Below are positions 20,379 to 29,745 of a stretch of DNA of 64,000 bases, piece after piece. Origin of the DNA: Paucibacter sp. DJ2R-2 (GTDB taxonomy: Bacteria; Pseudomonadota; Gammaproteobacteria; Burkholderiales; Burkholderiaceae_C); contig NZ_JAJIRT010000006.1 of assembly GCF_025717675.1 (NCBI RefSeq), forward strand, positions 1 through 64,000. Reading direction: 5' to 3'. The stretch's first letter is position 1; each line of letters starts with the position of its first letter. Under the pieces are notes generated by a model. It searched no databases, had not been told where the DNA came from, and was given only the letters and a program-made list of their open reading frames with translations. A program made the translations under genes and the position numbers.

Positions 20379-21476
20379 TTAGGGCTGGGGTTTCGGCTGC
20401 TGTGCTCGCTCATAGAGCCAGCGCAGCAGCGGACCGAAGCAGGCCTGCGCTGAGAAATGGGTACTTGTGTAGCGCCGGGCCGCTTCACCCAGCGCGGCGC
20501 GCTGCTGCGGCTGCAACAGCAGCGTTCGGCAGGCCTCGGCAAAGGCCTGCGGCTCATCGGCCAGAAGAAAGGCGGTGCCGGCCCCGTCCAAGATGCCGCG
20601 CGCTCCTTCGGCCGTGCTGACCAGGGGCAGGCCGTGGCCCATGGCTTCCACGCTCTTGATCTTGAGCCCGGCCCCCCAGCGGACCGGGTTGATGGCCACG
20701 TCCATGCCGGCCCAGGCCTGCTTGAAATCGGCAACAAAACCATGGCGCTGGAAGGCTTTGAATTCGGGGCGCCAGCGCTCGCTGAGCCAGCCGTAGAGAT
20801 GCATTTGCAAGCCTTCGACCTGGCCTTCAAGCAAGGGCCAGACCCGGTCGGCAAACCAGTCCAGACCATGGAGATTGGCGGCCCAGTCACTGCCCACCAA
20901 GCCGAGGTGCCGGCGCTCGGCCTGCAGCGGCAGGGCAGCGAACTGCACTGGATGCGGGGCAAGCAGTGCGATTTCGCCCAAGCGAGCCTGCACCAGACCG
21001 TGGTCCTCGGCCTGGATCAGGAGCACCCGCTCATATCGCGACAGCAGGGCCATTTCCCGCTCGAAGCTGAGGGTGGTGTGCACGGCCACCGACTGACTGC
21101 GGCGTGACTCGGCCGCGCGGCTTTCCAGATCATGGGTATCCAGCACAGCGGCCACACCGGCCGGCAGGAACTCCCGCAAGCCATGCAGGGCCAGGCGCTG
21201 GAAGATGCAGGCGTCAAAGTCTTGAGCGGCACACAGGCGGACCAAGGCCTCACGTTCACTGGCCTCATTGACCGGCCCCTGGACGCCATAGACCGCTGCC
21301 TGGACGCGCAGACGGCGCAGCAGACTCAATTCGTCGGCGTGAAGCGCTCCCAGGTAGAGCAGGCTCAGCTGGCAATGAGCGCCCAGCACCCAGACCAGGG
21401 CCAGCACGCGGGTGCGCTCACCGGCGCCCATGCGCCAGAACGGGATTCGTGTGAGCAGCAGAACACGCGGCTTCAT
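20379..21476 (-). CDS. Glycosyltransferase, GT4-like
   Basis: A 365-residue GT-B-fold glycosyltransferase. The N-terminal lobe starts KPRVLLLTRIPFW and includes VLDTHDLESRAA. The C-terminal lobe carries the nucleotide-sugar loop GAGLKIKSVEAMGHGLPLVST followed by GARGI, typical of GT4-like enzymes. The ATG at 21476 overlaps the stop of the upstream glycosyltransferase gene by four bases (ATGA), so the pair is coupled. Donor and acceptor cannot be read from sequence. The gene converges with the tricorn-like gene, with only 11 bases between their ends. Confidence 0.85.
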   Translation of the reverse strand: MKPRVLLLTRIPFWRMGAGERTRVLALVWVLGAHCQLSLLYLGALHADELSLLRRLRVQAAVYGVQGPVNEASEREALVRLCAAQDFDACIFQRLALHGLREFLPAGVAAVLDTHDLESRAAESRRSQSVAVHTTLSFEREMALLSRYERVLLIQAEDHGLVQARLGEIALLAPHPVQFAALPLQAERRHLGLVGSDWAANLHGLDWFADRVWPLLEGQVEGLQMHLYGWLSERWRPEFKAFQRHGFVADFKQAWAGMDVAINPVRWGAGLKIKSVEAMGHGLPLVSTAEGARGILDGAGTAFLLADEPQAFAEACRTLLLQPQQRAALGEAARRYTSTHFSAQACFGPLLRWLYERAQQPKPQP

Positions 21477-22708
21477 CGGCAGGGCTCCGGCTGCAAGGGC
21501 GGCTCGCAAGCAAGCAGGGCCTCGCATTGCTGCACCACCGCAGCCACGCTGTCCTGCTGCCGGTAGTCGCGATGTTCATGGGCAAAGGCCTGGGCCGCCG
21601 TCCGGTAGCGCGGCGTATCGAGCATCTGGCGCAGGAGGCGCGGCAGATGCTCGGTCTGATCCACCAACAGCGTTTCTGAAACCCCCAGCGACTGCAGCCG
21701 CCGCGCCGCCATCCATTGCTCGGTCTGCATGGGCAGAAGCAGCAGAGGCTTGCCGGCCAGCAGCATGGCGGCCGTGGTGCCTGCGCCGCCATGGCTGAGT
21801 GCCAGGTCGCAGCTGCGACTGAGCGCATCCATGGCCAAGGGCTCAGCGCTGAGCTGCATGCGCCCGCCGCTGAACTGCGCCAAGGTCTTGCGCGAGGCGC
21901 CAGGCACATGCGCCAGCACCGAGGCCGGCAATTCTTGCAAGGCTCGAAGCACTTGCTCCAAAGGCGCGTAGCCCGGTTTCAGATAGGCAAAGATGCGCGG
22001 GCCGGGGCCATCGGGCCAGCGCGGCTCTTGCCCCTGTCCGAGTTGGAAGATCGGCCCCAAATAATGCGGCGCGGGCGCAAGCGCCGCGGAACGCTGTGGG
22101 TAGTGATCCAGTTCTGCAAAACTGCACAAGGCCTGCGCATCGCAGTGCAGCAGGTCGGCAAAGGCCGTGAGTGCCGGTACATGCAAGGCGGCAAGCACGT
22201 GGTTGGCGGTGGCCAAGGCATGGGCTTCGGAATCTTGGAGACGAGCGCTAGGCTGCGGCTGCCACCAAGCAAAGGGCGGCAGCGGCAGACAGGGGGGTGG
22301 CAGGCAAAAACCGTCGCCGAAATTCAGACGCGGCAGGCCCAGCCCCCGGGTGGCGAGCAGGGCGGTTGGTGCGTGATCGAGCACCAGCAGATCGGGTTGG
22401 ATCAGGGCCAGAAGATGGCGCCAGGCCCGACAGATGCCGGTGAGGGCGCGCGGATTGAGAAAACCGAAAGGCATCAGCAACTCGGGGTAGCTGATCGGAC
22501 TGGGCAGCTGGGTCAGGCGTCCCAACCACAGCGGCGCTTGCAGGGCCGGCACATCATGCGGGCTCAGCAGGGCCTCAGCGCCAAGCAGATCACGGAGCAC
22601 GAAGACCGGCCGGTGACCGCGTTCGCGCAGGGCCAGGGCCACGGGCAACAGGCGTGACAGATGACCGTAGTCACCTCCGAGCTCCCAGGCAAAAACAATC
22701 GTGGCCAT
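21473..22708 (-). CDS. Glycosyltransferase, GT1/MGT-like
   Basis: The 411-residue protein begins with the N-lobe glycine loop AWELGGDYGHLSRLLPVA of UDP-glycosyltransferase-like (MurG/GT1) enzymes. In the C-lobe it has LALSHGGAGTTAAMLLAGKPLLLLP, the donor-binding signature, followed by EQWMAARRL. It is cytosolic and may glycosylate a lipid, polysaccharide or small molecule. It is translationally coupled to the GT4-like gene. Upstream, past a strong terminator, lies a PEP-CTERM protein gene in the same direction. Confidence 0.83.
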   Translation of the reverse strand: MATIVFAWELGGDYGHLSRLLPVALALRERGHRPVFVLRDLLGAEALLSPHDVPALQAPLWLGRLTQLPSPISYPELLMPFGFLNPRALTGICRAWRHLLALIQPDLLVLDHAPTALLATRGLGLPRLNFGDGFCLPPPCLPLPPFAWWQPQPSARLQDSEAHALATANHVLAALHVPALTAFADLLHCDAQALCSFAELDHYPQRSAALAPAPHYLGPIFQLGQGQEPRWPDGPGPRIFAYLKPGYAPLEQVLRALQELPASVLAHVPGASRKTLAQFSGGRMQLSAEPLAMDALSRSCDLALSHGGAGTTAAMLLAGKPLLLLPMQTEQWMAARRLQSLGVSETLLVDQTEHLPRLLRQMLDTPRYRTAAQAFAHEHRDYRQQDSVAAVVQQCEALLACEPPLQPEPCR

Positions 22709-22766
22709 AAGGCGGTGGCACCCGGCAGCGGAGCCGCGGGCACAGTTTCAAAGTTCCGCAAGAGAA

Positions 22767-22786
22767 GCGGCGCCCGCAGGCGCCGC
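22767..22786 (-). terminator. Terminator after the PEP-CTERM gene
   Basis: GCGGCGCC and GGCGCCGC form a perfect 8-bp stem with a four-base loop. On the minus strand it is followed by a short T-rich stretch (TTCTCTT). It lies about 60 bases after the stop at 22850. Confidence 0.65.
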
Positions 22787-22849
22787 CAAAGAATCACCCG
22801 ATCCGCGAGTGCCGCGCAGGCTGCACTCGCGTCAGGTCGCGCAGACCGA

Positions 22850-23800
22850 TCAGGCCTGGCTCGCACCCTTGCGACGGCGCGTCGTGGCGGCCAGTCCGGC
22901 CAGGCTCAGGCCCAGCAGCGCCAGGGTATCCGGCTCCGGGACGGATGCCGTCGGGCTGATGTTGAAGTTGCTCGGATTGCCCCAACCAAACGGGTCACCG
23001 GAGCGCGCCGTGGCCGAACCCGAGCCGCCGTTGTTGCAACCCTCGAATGCCGGCACAAAGTCGCCCTTGGCCGCAAGCGTCGGGCAATCGCCGTAGCCGC
23101 CGCCGTCGCTCTGCAGATCACCGGAAACCGTGGCGACGATGTCGTAGTCCAGGGTGAAGCTCTCGCCCACGCCGATCATGCCCATGCTGACATTGAACAC
23201 CGCGTTGTTGGCATACTCGCTGCCGCAGCTCATATAGCTGGCGAGGCTGCCCAGGTCATCGCTGGCGCAGGTACTGGTGCCATCGACGGCCTGGGTGCGC
23301 GTCGTGTGATCGCGGGCCACGGCCACGCCGTTCTTGCTCACCTGCAGCAGCAGATCTGCAAAGCCCAGACCGGTGCCGCCGATGCCCAGTTCGCCGCTGT
23401 CCACATGGAAGGCGAAGTTGAAGAGCTGGGCCACACCGGTGGTGTTGGTGAAAGTGCGGCTGTAACGGGTGCTGGTCGAGGCCGAGAAGCTGCCGGTGCC
23501 GGTCACCCGGGCACCGAAATAGCTGGTTGCACCTGCATCGCCGTAGGTGTGGAAGAACACCGAACCGTCGGCCGTGTAGTCGTTGAGATAGAAGTCGGCG
23601 CCGGTGGCTGTGGTGCTGGGCGGGTTGGCGACCATGCCGTCTACGCTGCTGCCACTGCTGGGAAGGGCGTAATCGGCGGTCAGGCGGATCTGGCCGTCGG
23701 TCATATTGCCGACCACCACCGGTGCCGCCATGGCGAAGCCGGACAACAAGGCCAGCACGCCGGCGCTGACATGCTTGAGTTGGAAGTTGCTTTGTTTCAT
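22850..23800 (-). CDS. PEP-CTERM sorting-domain protein
   Basis: The 316-residue exported protein has a signal peptide (LLSGFAMAAP) and a threonine/serine/glycine-rich body. It ends with the exosortase sorting signal: VPEP at the start, a hydrophobic helix (TLALLGLSLAGLAA) and a basic tail (TTRRRK). PEP-CTERM proteins are processed by exosortase and linked to exopolysaccharide or biofilm matrix. No exosortase gene is in the window. Several cysteines (CASDD, YMSCGSE, GDCPTL, FEGCNN) may form disulfides. The ATG is preceded by GGAG inside the palindrome GGAGATCTCC. Confidence 0.9.
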   Translation of the reverse strand: MKQSNFQLKHVSAGVLALLSGFAMAAPVVVGNMTDGQIRLTADYALPSSGSSVDGMVANPPSTTATGADFYLNDYTADGSVFFHTYGDAGATSYFGARVTGTGSFSASTSTRYSRTFTNTTGVAQLFNFAFHVDSGELGIGGTGLGFADLLLQVSKNGVAVARDHTTRTQAVDGTSTCASDDLGSLASYMSCGSEYANNAVFNVSMGMIGVGESFTLDYDIVATVSGDLQSDGGGYGDCPTLAAKGDFVPAFEGCNNGGSGSATARSGDPFGWGNPSNFNISPTASVPEPDTLALLGLSLAGLAATTRRRKGASQA

Positions 23801-23979
23801 CGGGAGATCTCCGTTGTTTTCAGGCTGTGACTTAGTTCACAAATCCAAACATGCAAGATCCACGCCATGCGCAGCAAGTTCAACAGACATCAGGCCCGGA
23901 AGTCCAACATGCCGGTGAACGCCAAGTTTTCCGACACTGATGTTTACCCTAGAACCCAAAACCGGCCGCCAGCAGGACT

Positions 23980-25380
23980 TCAGCTGAGCGCGCGATGCCG
24001 CGCCAGCGGCGGGTTCTTGGCGAAGTAACGGGCGATGCCGGTGGCCAGGGCCTCGACCAGCTTGGCCTGGTAGTCGGCATCGCGCAGCTGGGCCTCTTCC
24101 TCGGGGTTGGAGATGAAGGCCGTCTCCACCAGGATGGAGGGCACATCGGGCGCCTTGAGCACCGCGAAGCCGGCCTGTTCGACCCGACGCTTGTGCAGGG
24201 TGCCGACACGGCCGATCTGGCCCAGCACCTCGCTGCCGAGCTTGAGGCTGTCCTTGATCTGGGCCGTGGTGCTCATGTCCAGCATGGCCTTGAGCACGCT
24301 GGCATCTTTGACGGCAGCATTGACCCCGCCGACCAGATCGGCGGCGTTTTCGCGGCTGGCCATCCATTTGGCGGCCTGGCTGCTGGCCGCACCGTCGCTG
24401 AGCGCGAACACCGAGGCACCGCGCGCCTTGGGCGTGAAGAAGGCATCAGCATGGATGGACACAAACAGGTCGGCCTGCACCCGGCGCGCCTTCTGCACCC
24501 GCTGCTGCAAGGGCACGAAGTAGTCGCCCTCGCGCGTCAACAGCACCCGCATATTGGGATTGCGGTTGAGCCGGTCGCGCAGCTGCTGGGCAATCGCCAG
24601 CACCACATCCTTCTCGCGCAAGCCGCTGGGGCCGATGGCCCCGGGATCTTCGCCGCCATGCCCTGGGTCCAGGGCAATCACGATCAAGCGATCGAGTTTG
24701 GCCTGCGAGGGCTCGGCCGGCGCTAATGCCGGCAGCGCGGGCGCCGGTGCGGGTGTGTTCTGCGCCTGCGGCGCAGACGCCGAGCTGGCGCCGGGTTTGG
24801 CCGAGGTCTGGGCATTCAGACTGGGCTTGTCGAGCTTGGCAATCAGATCACCGAGCGCATCCTGCACCGACTGCGCCGCCTCTTGCTCGGCCTGGACCTT
24901 GTCCTTGATCAGGGCCAGCAGAGGATCGACCGCCACCTTGGGGTAGAGATCAAACACCAAGCGATGCTGGTAGGCCGCCACCGGCGCCAAGGTGAAGATC
25001 TGCGGCGCCACCGGCTGTTTGAGGTCCAGCACGATGCGCACCACGCGCGGCGTGTTCTGGCCGACGCGCACGCCGGCGATGAAGGGGTCGTCGGCCTTGA
25101 CCTTGCCCAGCAGGCCGCGCAGATTGGGGCTCAGCTCCAGGCCGTCGACATCGATGACCAGGCGATCGGGGGCCTCCACCAGAAAATGCGTCGCGGCCAG
25201 GGACCGGTCAGACTCCAGCGTCACCCGGGTGTAGGCCTCGGCCGGCCAGACCCGCACGGCGACGATATTGCTGCCGGCGTGGGTGGCTGCAGCGGCATCC
25301 GCGGGCAGGGCGCGCAAGATCAGGGCCAGGCTGCCCATGGCGCGCAGCGCCTGGCGCCGTTCAGCGAAACCGGGCTTCAC
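23980..25380 (-). CDS. amiC: N-acetylmuramoyl-L-alanine amidase with AMIN domain (AmiC-like)
   Basis: It cleaves the stem peptide from septal peptidoglycan in the periplasm. I choose the GTG at 25380, which overlaps the tsaE stop (GTGA) and yields 466 residues with a twin-arginine-like signal (ERRQALRAMGSLALILRAL). Domains in order are the AMIN domain (about 35-140), an alanine/proline-rich linker, and Amidase_3 with zinc-site motifs ALDPGHGGEDPGA, SIHADAF and the glutamate in ILVETAFISN. The gap of about 170 bases to the PEP-CTERM gene carries no gene. Confidence 0.92.
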   Translation of the reverse strand: MKPGFAERRQALRAMGSLALILRALPADAAAATHAGSNIVAVRVWPAEAYTRVTLESDRSLAATHFLVEAPDRLVIDVDGLELSPNLRGLLGKVKADDPFIAGVRVGQNTPRVVRIVLDLKQPVAPQIFTLAPVAAYQHRLVFDLYPKVAVDPLLALIKDKVQAEQEAAQSVQDALGDLIAKLDKPSLNAQTSAKPGASSASAPQAQNTPAPAPALPALAPAEPSQAKLDRLIVIALDPGHGGEDPGAIGPSGLREKDVVLAIAQQLRDRLNRNPNMRVLLTREGDYFVPLQQRVQKARRVQADLFVSIHADAFFTPKARGASVFALSDGAASSQAAKWMASRENAADLVGGVNAAVKDASVLKAMLDMSTTAQIKDSLKLGSEVLGQIGRVGTLHKRRVEQAGFAVLKAPDVPSILVETAFISNPEEEAQLRDADYQAKLVEALATGIARYFAKNPPLARHRALS

Positions 25381-25871
25381 GACGCCTGCTCCAGCTGCTG
25401 CAGCAAGACCTGACCCCGGGCCGTGCCGGCGCGCAGCTCGACCTGGCGGCTGTCGTCGTCCTGTGCCTCGATCCAGACTTGCAGATCGGCCGGCGGCAGC
25501 ATGCCCTCGGCCTTCTCCGGCCATTCGCTGAGCTTGAGCCCGGGCGCGCTGAAGATGTCGCGAAAGCCGGCGTCCTCCCATTCGCGCGGGTCGCTGAAGC
25601 GGTAGAAATCGAAATGGCTGACGAGGCCGGCCGAACCCCAGTCGGCCAGGTCATAGGACTCTAGAACCGCGTAGCTGGGGCTCTTGATTCGCCCGGCGAC
25701 GCCCAGGGCGCGCAGCAGATGGCGCACCAAGCTGGTCTTGCCGGCACCGAGGCTGCCGTGCAGCTCCAGGCTGGCGTCAAGCAGGGCCGGGCAGAGCGCC
25801 AGGCGCTCCGCGAAGGCCTGGGTGGCGGCCTCATCGGGCCAGCGCAAAGAGCGAGTTTCTAGAATGCGCAA
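25377..25871 (-). CDS. tsaE: tRNA threonylcarbamoyladenosine biosynthesis ATPase TsaE
   Basis: TsaE helps TsaB-TsaD make t6A37 in tRNA. Walker A is GSLGAGKTSLV, followed by the family SPSYAVLESYDL and VSHFDFYRF (switch and substrate region) and SEWPEKAEGMLP. At 164 residues the length is normal. The start is unclear: a TTG at 25871 has GGAG about ten bases upstream and abuts the divergent queG ATG. An upstream TTG at 25892 would overlap queG by 21 bases. It is coupled to the amidase gene downstream, a common arrangement. Confidence 0.9.
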   Translation of the reverse strand: MRILETRSLRWPDEAATQAFAERLALCPALLDASLELHGSLGAGKTSLVRHLLRALGVAGRIKSPSYAVLESYDLADWGSAGLVSHFDFYRFSDPREWEDAGFRDIFSAPGLKLSEWPEKAEGMLPPADLQVWIEAQDDDSRQVELRAGTARGQVLLQQLEQAS

Positions 25872-27032
25872 ATGACGCAGGCTCCACAACAATCGAACAA
25901 GGACGACAAGTCAGCGGACTTTGACGCAGCGGCCGTGATGGCCGATCTGCAGCGCTGGGCTCATGAGCTGGGATTCTCACAGATCGGCGTGGCCGATATC
26001 GACCTGCACAGTGCCGAAGCGGGCTTGCTGGCCTGGTTGCAGGCCGGCTTTCACGGCTCCATGCACTATATGCAAAGCCATGGCCTCAAACGGGCCCGGC
26101 CGGCCGAGCTGGTGCCGGGCACGCTGCGCGTGCTGAGCCTGCGTATGGATTACCTGCCGCAGGACAGTGCGCCCGATTGGCAAACCGTCGAATGGCAGCG
26201 TTTGGGCGATCCGCAGCGCGCCCAGGTCTCGCTGTATGCCCGTGGTCGCGACTATCACAAGGTCTTGCGCGCCCGCCTGCAGCAGTTGGCCACGCGGCTG
26301 GGCGAAGCCGTCGGGCCTTTCGGCTACCGCGTCTTCACCGACTCCGCGCCGGTGCTCGAGGTGGAGCTGGCGGCCCGCTCCGGCATCGGCTGGCGTGGCA
26401 AGCACACCCTGACCCTGCACCGGGACGTGGGTTCCATGTTCTTTCTCGGCGAGATCTACATCGACCTGCCTTTGCCGCTCAGCAAACCGGTCACGGCGCA
26501 TTGCGGCCAGTGCACGGCTTGCCTGGACGCTTGCCCGACCGGCGCCATCGTCGCACCCTACCGCGTCGATGCTCGGCGCTGCATTTCCTATCTGACCATC
26601 GAGCATGAAGGCGCCATCCCGCTCGAACTGCGGCCCTTGATCGGCAACCGCCTCTATGGCTGTGACGATTGCCAACTGATCTGCCCTTGGAATAAGTTCG
26701 CCCAAAAGTCCCGCCTGGCCGATTTCGACGCCCGGCCGGCCATGGCGCACGGCGATCTGCTCGCGTTTTGGGCCTGGGACGAAGCTCAGTTCCTGCGCCA
26801 GACCGAGGGCTCGGCCATGCGCCGCATCGGCCATGCTCGCTGGCAACGCAATCTGGCCGTGGTTTCGGGCAATGCCTTGCGCCACAGGGATTGGCCGGAG
26901 CTGCGCGACCTGCTGCAGGCCATGCGGCCGGCGGCCAGCGAGTTGCTGGCGGAGCATCTCGACTGGGCGCTGGCGCAAGTGCCTGCCGTGCCTACACCCA
27001 GCGCAGCACCACCAGCCACAGCGGCAGACTGA
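25872..27032 (+). CDS. queG: Epoxyqueuosine reductase QueG
   Basis: It carries out the last step of queuosine tRNA modification, reducing epoxyqueuosine with cobalamin and two 4Fe-4S clusters. The 386-residue protein has the family N-terminal part (RWAHELGFSQIGVADID), a cobalamin-binding region around FTDSAPVLEVELAARSGIGW, and two cluster motifs: CGQCTACLDACPTGAI and YGCDDCQLICPW. It starts back-to-back with tsaE, so the promoters of both must overlap the coding starts. Its last 41 bases overlap the convergent AEC permease gene. Confidence 0.95.
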   Translation: MTQAPQQSNKDDKSADFDAAAVMADLQRWAHELGFSQIGVADIDLHSAEAGLLAWLQAGFHGSMHYMQSHGLKRARPAELVPGTLRVLSLRMDYLPQDSAPDWQTVEWQRLGDPQRAQVSLYARGRDYHKVLRARLQQLATRLGEAVGPFGYRVFTDSAPVLEVELAARSGIGWRGKHTLTLHRDVGSMFFLGEIYIDLPLPLSKPVTAHCGQCTACLDACPTGAIVAPYRVDARRCISYLTIEHEGAIPLELRPLIGNRLYGCDDCQLICPWNKFAQKSRLADFDARPAMAHGDLLAFWAWDEAQFLRQTEGSAMRRIGHARWQRNLAVVSGNALRHRDWPELRDLLQAMRPAASELLAEHLDWALAQVPAVPTPSAAPPATAAD

Positions 27033-27891
27033 GCATGCCAAGCAAGGTGGACAAGGTCACCAGGCCGGCCACAAAAGGCCCATTGCCGCCCATGCGGACG
27101 GCCAGCACATAGGCGCTGGAGGCCGTGGGCAGGGCGGTGAACAAGAGCAGCGTGGCGCGCTGCGGCGCCGGCAGCTGCAAGGCCAGAGCCAGGCCGAGCC
27201 CGACCAGAGGCAGGGCCAGATGGCGGATGCCCAGCAAAGCGGCGGCCAAGCCCGGCGCCTCACGCAGGGCGCCGAAACGCAGGCCTGCGCCGACTGCCAT
27301 CAGGCCAAGAGGCAGGGCGGCCAGGCCGATCCGGTGCAGGGTCAGGGCGGCGGGTTCGGGCAGCTTGAGGCCCAGCAAATTGCCCGTCAGGCCGGCCAAG
27401 GTGGCCAGGATCAAGGGATTGCGAGCGAGTTCGCGCAGGTAGCCATGACCGCCGTGTCGGGCCAAGGGCCAGACGGCGGCGATATTGCAGATCGGCACAC
27501 ACAGCGCGATCAGCAGCGCCACCCAGGCCACGCCTTGTGCGCCGTGCAGGCGCTCGGCCAGGGCCAGGGCGATGAAGGAGTTGAAGCGAAAGGCGGTCTG
27601 CGCCCCCGAGGCATGGAAACGGGCATCGACGCCGGGCAGGGCGCGCAGGCTGTAGGCCAGCAGCACGCCGATCACGCAGCTGAGCACGCCGCCCAGGGCC
27701 AGGTCGCCAGTGGCGCCGGGCTGCAAAGGTGTGCGCAGAATGGAATTGAACAGCAGCACCGGGAACAGCAGGTAATAGACAAGGCGCTCGGCGGCCTCCC
27801 AGACCGGGCGGTCCAGGCCGCTGTAGCGGCACAGCAGAAAGCCGCAGAGGATGAGCAGAAAGTCGGGCAGCAGCAGCAAGACATCGGGCAT
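26992..27891 (-). CDS. AEC family transporter (auxin efflux carrier-like)
   Basis: A 299-residue inner-membrane protein of the AEC/BART superfamily with about ten helices in two halves. The halves are separated near the middle, and the second helix set contains LILATLAGLTGNLLGLKLPEP. These proteins export or take up organic acids such as malate or malonate, but the substrate here is unknown. The ATG at 27891 gives a full-length N-terminus (MPDVLLLLPDFLLIL). The gene converges on queG and overlaps its 3' end. Confidence 0.87.
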   Translation of the reverse strand: MPDVLLLLPDFLLILCGFLLCRYSGLDRPVWEAAERLVYYLLFPVLLFNSILRTPLQPGATGDLALGGVLSCVIGVLLAYSLRALPGVDARFHASGAQTAFRFNSFIALALAERLHGAQGVAWVALLIALCVPICNIAAVWPLARHGGHGYLRELARNPLILATLAGLTGNLLGLKLPEPAALTLHRIGLAALPLGLMAVGAGLRFGALREAPGLAAALLGIRHLALPLVGLGLALALQLPAPQRATLLLFTALPTASSAYVLAVRMGGNGPFVAGLVTLSTLLGMLSLPLWLVVLRWV

Positions 27892-28018
27892 GGCCCGCAG
27901 TGTGCCAGGGGCCGACTGATTGGCCGCGCGGGCGAACGGCCGGGCGCATTCGCTGCTACCCCTCAGCGAAGCGGCGGGCAAATCGCTGAGGGCGCTCGAT
28001 GCGGGTATCGTTGCGACT

Positions 28019-28681
28019 ATGTCCAGATTTCAGCGATGCACCATGCCTGCAGCCAACGCCACACGCTCGACCCTTTCCGCCACCGCGCCCTCGCGTCGCC
28101 AGTGGCTGCTCCAAGCGAGCGCAGTGGCCGCCACCGTTTGCATGTCCGGCCCGGTGCTGGCTTTCAAATACGAAGACCAGGAATTCGAGGACAAGATCCA
28201 GCTGGCCGGCAGCGCCTTGCTGCTGAACGGCGTAGGCAAGCGTGCGGTGTCCATCTTGCGAGGCTATGTGGCCGGGCTGTACTTGAGCCGCAAGTCCACC
28301 ACGCCGGACGCTGTCTACGCCGCCAGCGGCCCGAAGCGGGTGCAGATCCGCATGCTGCTCGAGGTTGGCGCCGAGGAGTTCGTCAAGGCCGTCAACAAGG
28401 GCGTGGGACGCAATTGCAGCGAGGCCGAGAAAGAAGCACTGAGCACGCGCCTGCCCCTGTTCACGCAGAACCTGCAGTCGGTCGGCAAGGTGCGCAAGAA
28501 CGACCTGATCAATATCGACTACCTGCCCGAACAAGGCACAGTGCTCTACGTCAACGGCAAGCAATGGGGTCAGGCCGTGCCAGGCAACGACCTCTACACC
28601 GCCTTCCTAAAGGTGTTTCTCGGCGACAAGCCGGTGGACAAGCGGCTCAAGGCGGGCTTGCTGGGCGAGGCCACCAGCTGA
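28019..28681 (+). CDS. Chalcone isomerase-like exported protein
   Basis: About 220 residues with a twin-arginine-like export signal (SRRQWLLQASAVAATVCMSG). The body matches the bacterial chalcone-isomerase-fold family: FKYEDQEFEDKIQLAGSALL at the start, then GVGKRAVSILRGYVAGLYL, IRMLLEVGAEEFVKAVNKG and LYVNGKQWGQAVPGNDLY. Bacterial members are not known to isomerise chalcones and often lie near envelope genes. The start is uncertain: ATG at 28019 or 28043, neither with a clear ribosome-binding site. Confidence 0.83.
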   Translation: MSRFQRCTMPAANATRSTLSATAPSRRQWLLQASAVAATVCMSGPVLAFKYEDQEFEDKIQLAGSALLLNGVGKRAVSILRGYVAGLYLSRKSTTPDAVYAASGPKRVQIRMLLEVGAEEFVKAVNKGVGRNCSEAEKEALSTRLPLFTQNLQSVGKVRKNDLINIDYLPEQGTVLYVNGKQWGQAVPGNDLYTAFLKVFLGDKPVDKRLKAGLLGEATS

Positions 28682-28755
28682 GCTACGTAGAAATGCGTGC
28701 TTGAGGTTCCCTCGCTCGGGCTAGGATGGTGAAAAATCACCTCCTGGAGACCGGA

Positions 28756-29745
28756 ATGAAGCAGATCAATCGTCGCAGCGCCATCCGTTTGAGTGCCGCC
28801 GCAGCCGCCTGTCTGGCCCTGGGGCCAGTGGCAGCGCAGACGCCTTATCCGAGCGCCAAGCCGGTGCGCCTGATCGTGCCTTTCGCCCCGGGAGGCACCA
28901 CCGACATCATTGCCCGCGTCATGGCCGAGAAGGTCAATCAGGCCCTGGGTCAGAACATGCTGGTCGAGAACAAGGCCGGCGGCGGCGGCTCGGTGGGGGC
29001 CAACGAAATCTCCAAGGCCACGCCTGATGGCTACACCCTGGGCGTGGCCACGGTATCGACCACGGCGGCCAACCCGGCCATCAACCCCAAGATTCCGTAC
29101 AACCCGATCAGCGACTTCACGCCCATCATCAATATGGCGGCCACGCCCAATGTGATCGCCGTGCACCCGAGCTTTCCGGCGCGCGATTACAAAGGTTTTG
29201 TGGCCGAGCTCAAGAAGAACCCCGGCAAGCACAGCTTTGCCAGCTCGGGCACCGGTGGCATCGGCCACTTGCAGATGGAGCTGTACAAGAACCTGGCCGG
29301 CGTCTTCGTGCTGCACATCCCCTACCGCGGTGCCGGGCCGGCCTTGAACGACACCGTGGCCGGCCAGGTGCCGATGATTTTCGACAACCTGCCTTCGGCT
29401 CTGCCCTTCATCAAGGACGGCCGCCTGATCCCCATCGTCGTGGCCGCGCCGCAGCGCTTGGCCGTGCTGCCCAATGTGCCGACCTTCAAGGAAGTCGGGC
29501 TGGAGCCAGTCAATCGCATGGCCTACTACGGCGTGCACGGCCCCAAGAATCTGCCCAAGGACGTCGTCGCCAAGGTGCATGATGCGGTCAAGAAGACGCT
29601 GGAGCTGCCGGACGTCAAGAAGCGCATCGAAGACACCGGCTCCCTGATCATCGCCAACACCCCCGAACAGTTTGCCGCCCAGATCAGTGCCGAATTTGAT
29701 GTCTACAAAAAGGTCGTCGAGCAGCAAAAGCTCAAGCTCGACTGA
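28756..29745 (+). CDS. Tripartite tricarboxylate transporter substrate-binding protein (Bug/TctC)
   Basis: The periplasmic binding protein of the TctC/Bug family has 329 residues. It has a signal peptide ending near GPVAAQT and the family ligand-site motifs [14 protein letters not shown] and [13 protein letters not shown]. Further on are [19 protein letters not shown] and the dicarboxylate-binding segment [23 protein letters not shown] precedes the ATG at 28756 with good spacing. No TctA/TctB genes are nearby, as is usual for the expanded Bug families of Burkholderiales. The ligand is unknown, probably a carboxylate. Confidence 0.93.
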   Translation: MKQINRRSAIRLSAAAAACLALGPVAAQTPYPSAKPVRLIVPFAPGGTTDIIARVMAEKVNQALGQNMLVENKAGGGGSVGANEISKATPDGYTLGVATVSTTAANPAINPKIPYNPISDFTPIINMAATPNVIAVHPSFPARDYKGFVAELKKNPGKHSFASSGTGGIGHLQMELYKNLAGVFVLHIPYRGAGPALNDTVAGQVPMIFDNLPSALPFIKDGRLIPIVVAAPQRLAVLPNVPTFKEVGLEPVNRMAYYGVHGPKNLPKDVVAKVHDAVKKTLELPDVKKRIEDTGSLIIANTPEQFAAQISAEFDVYKKVVEQQKLKLD

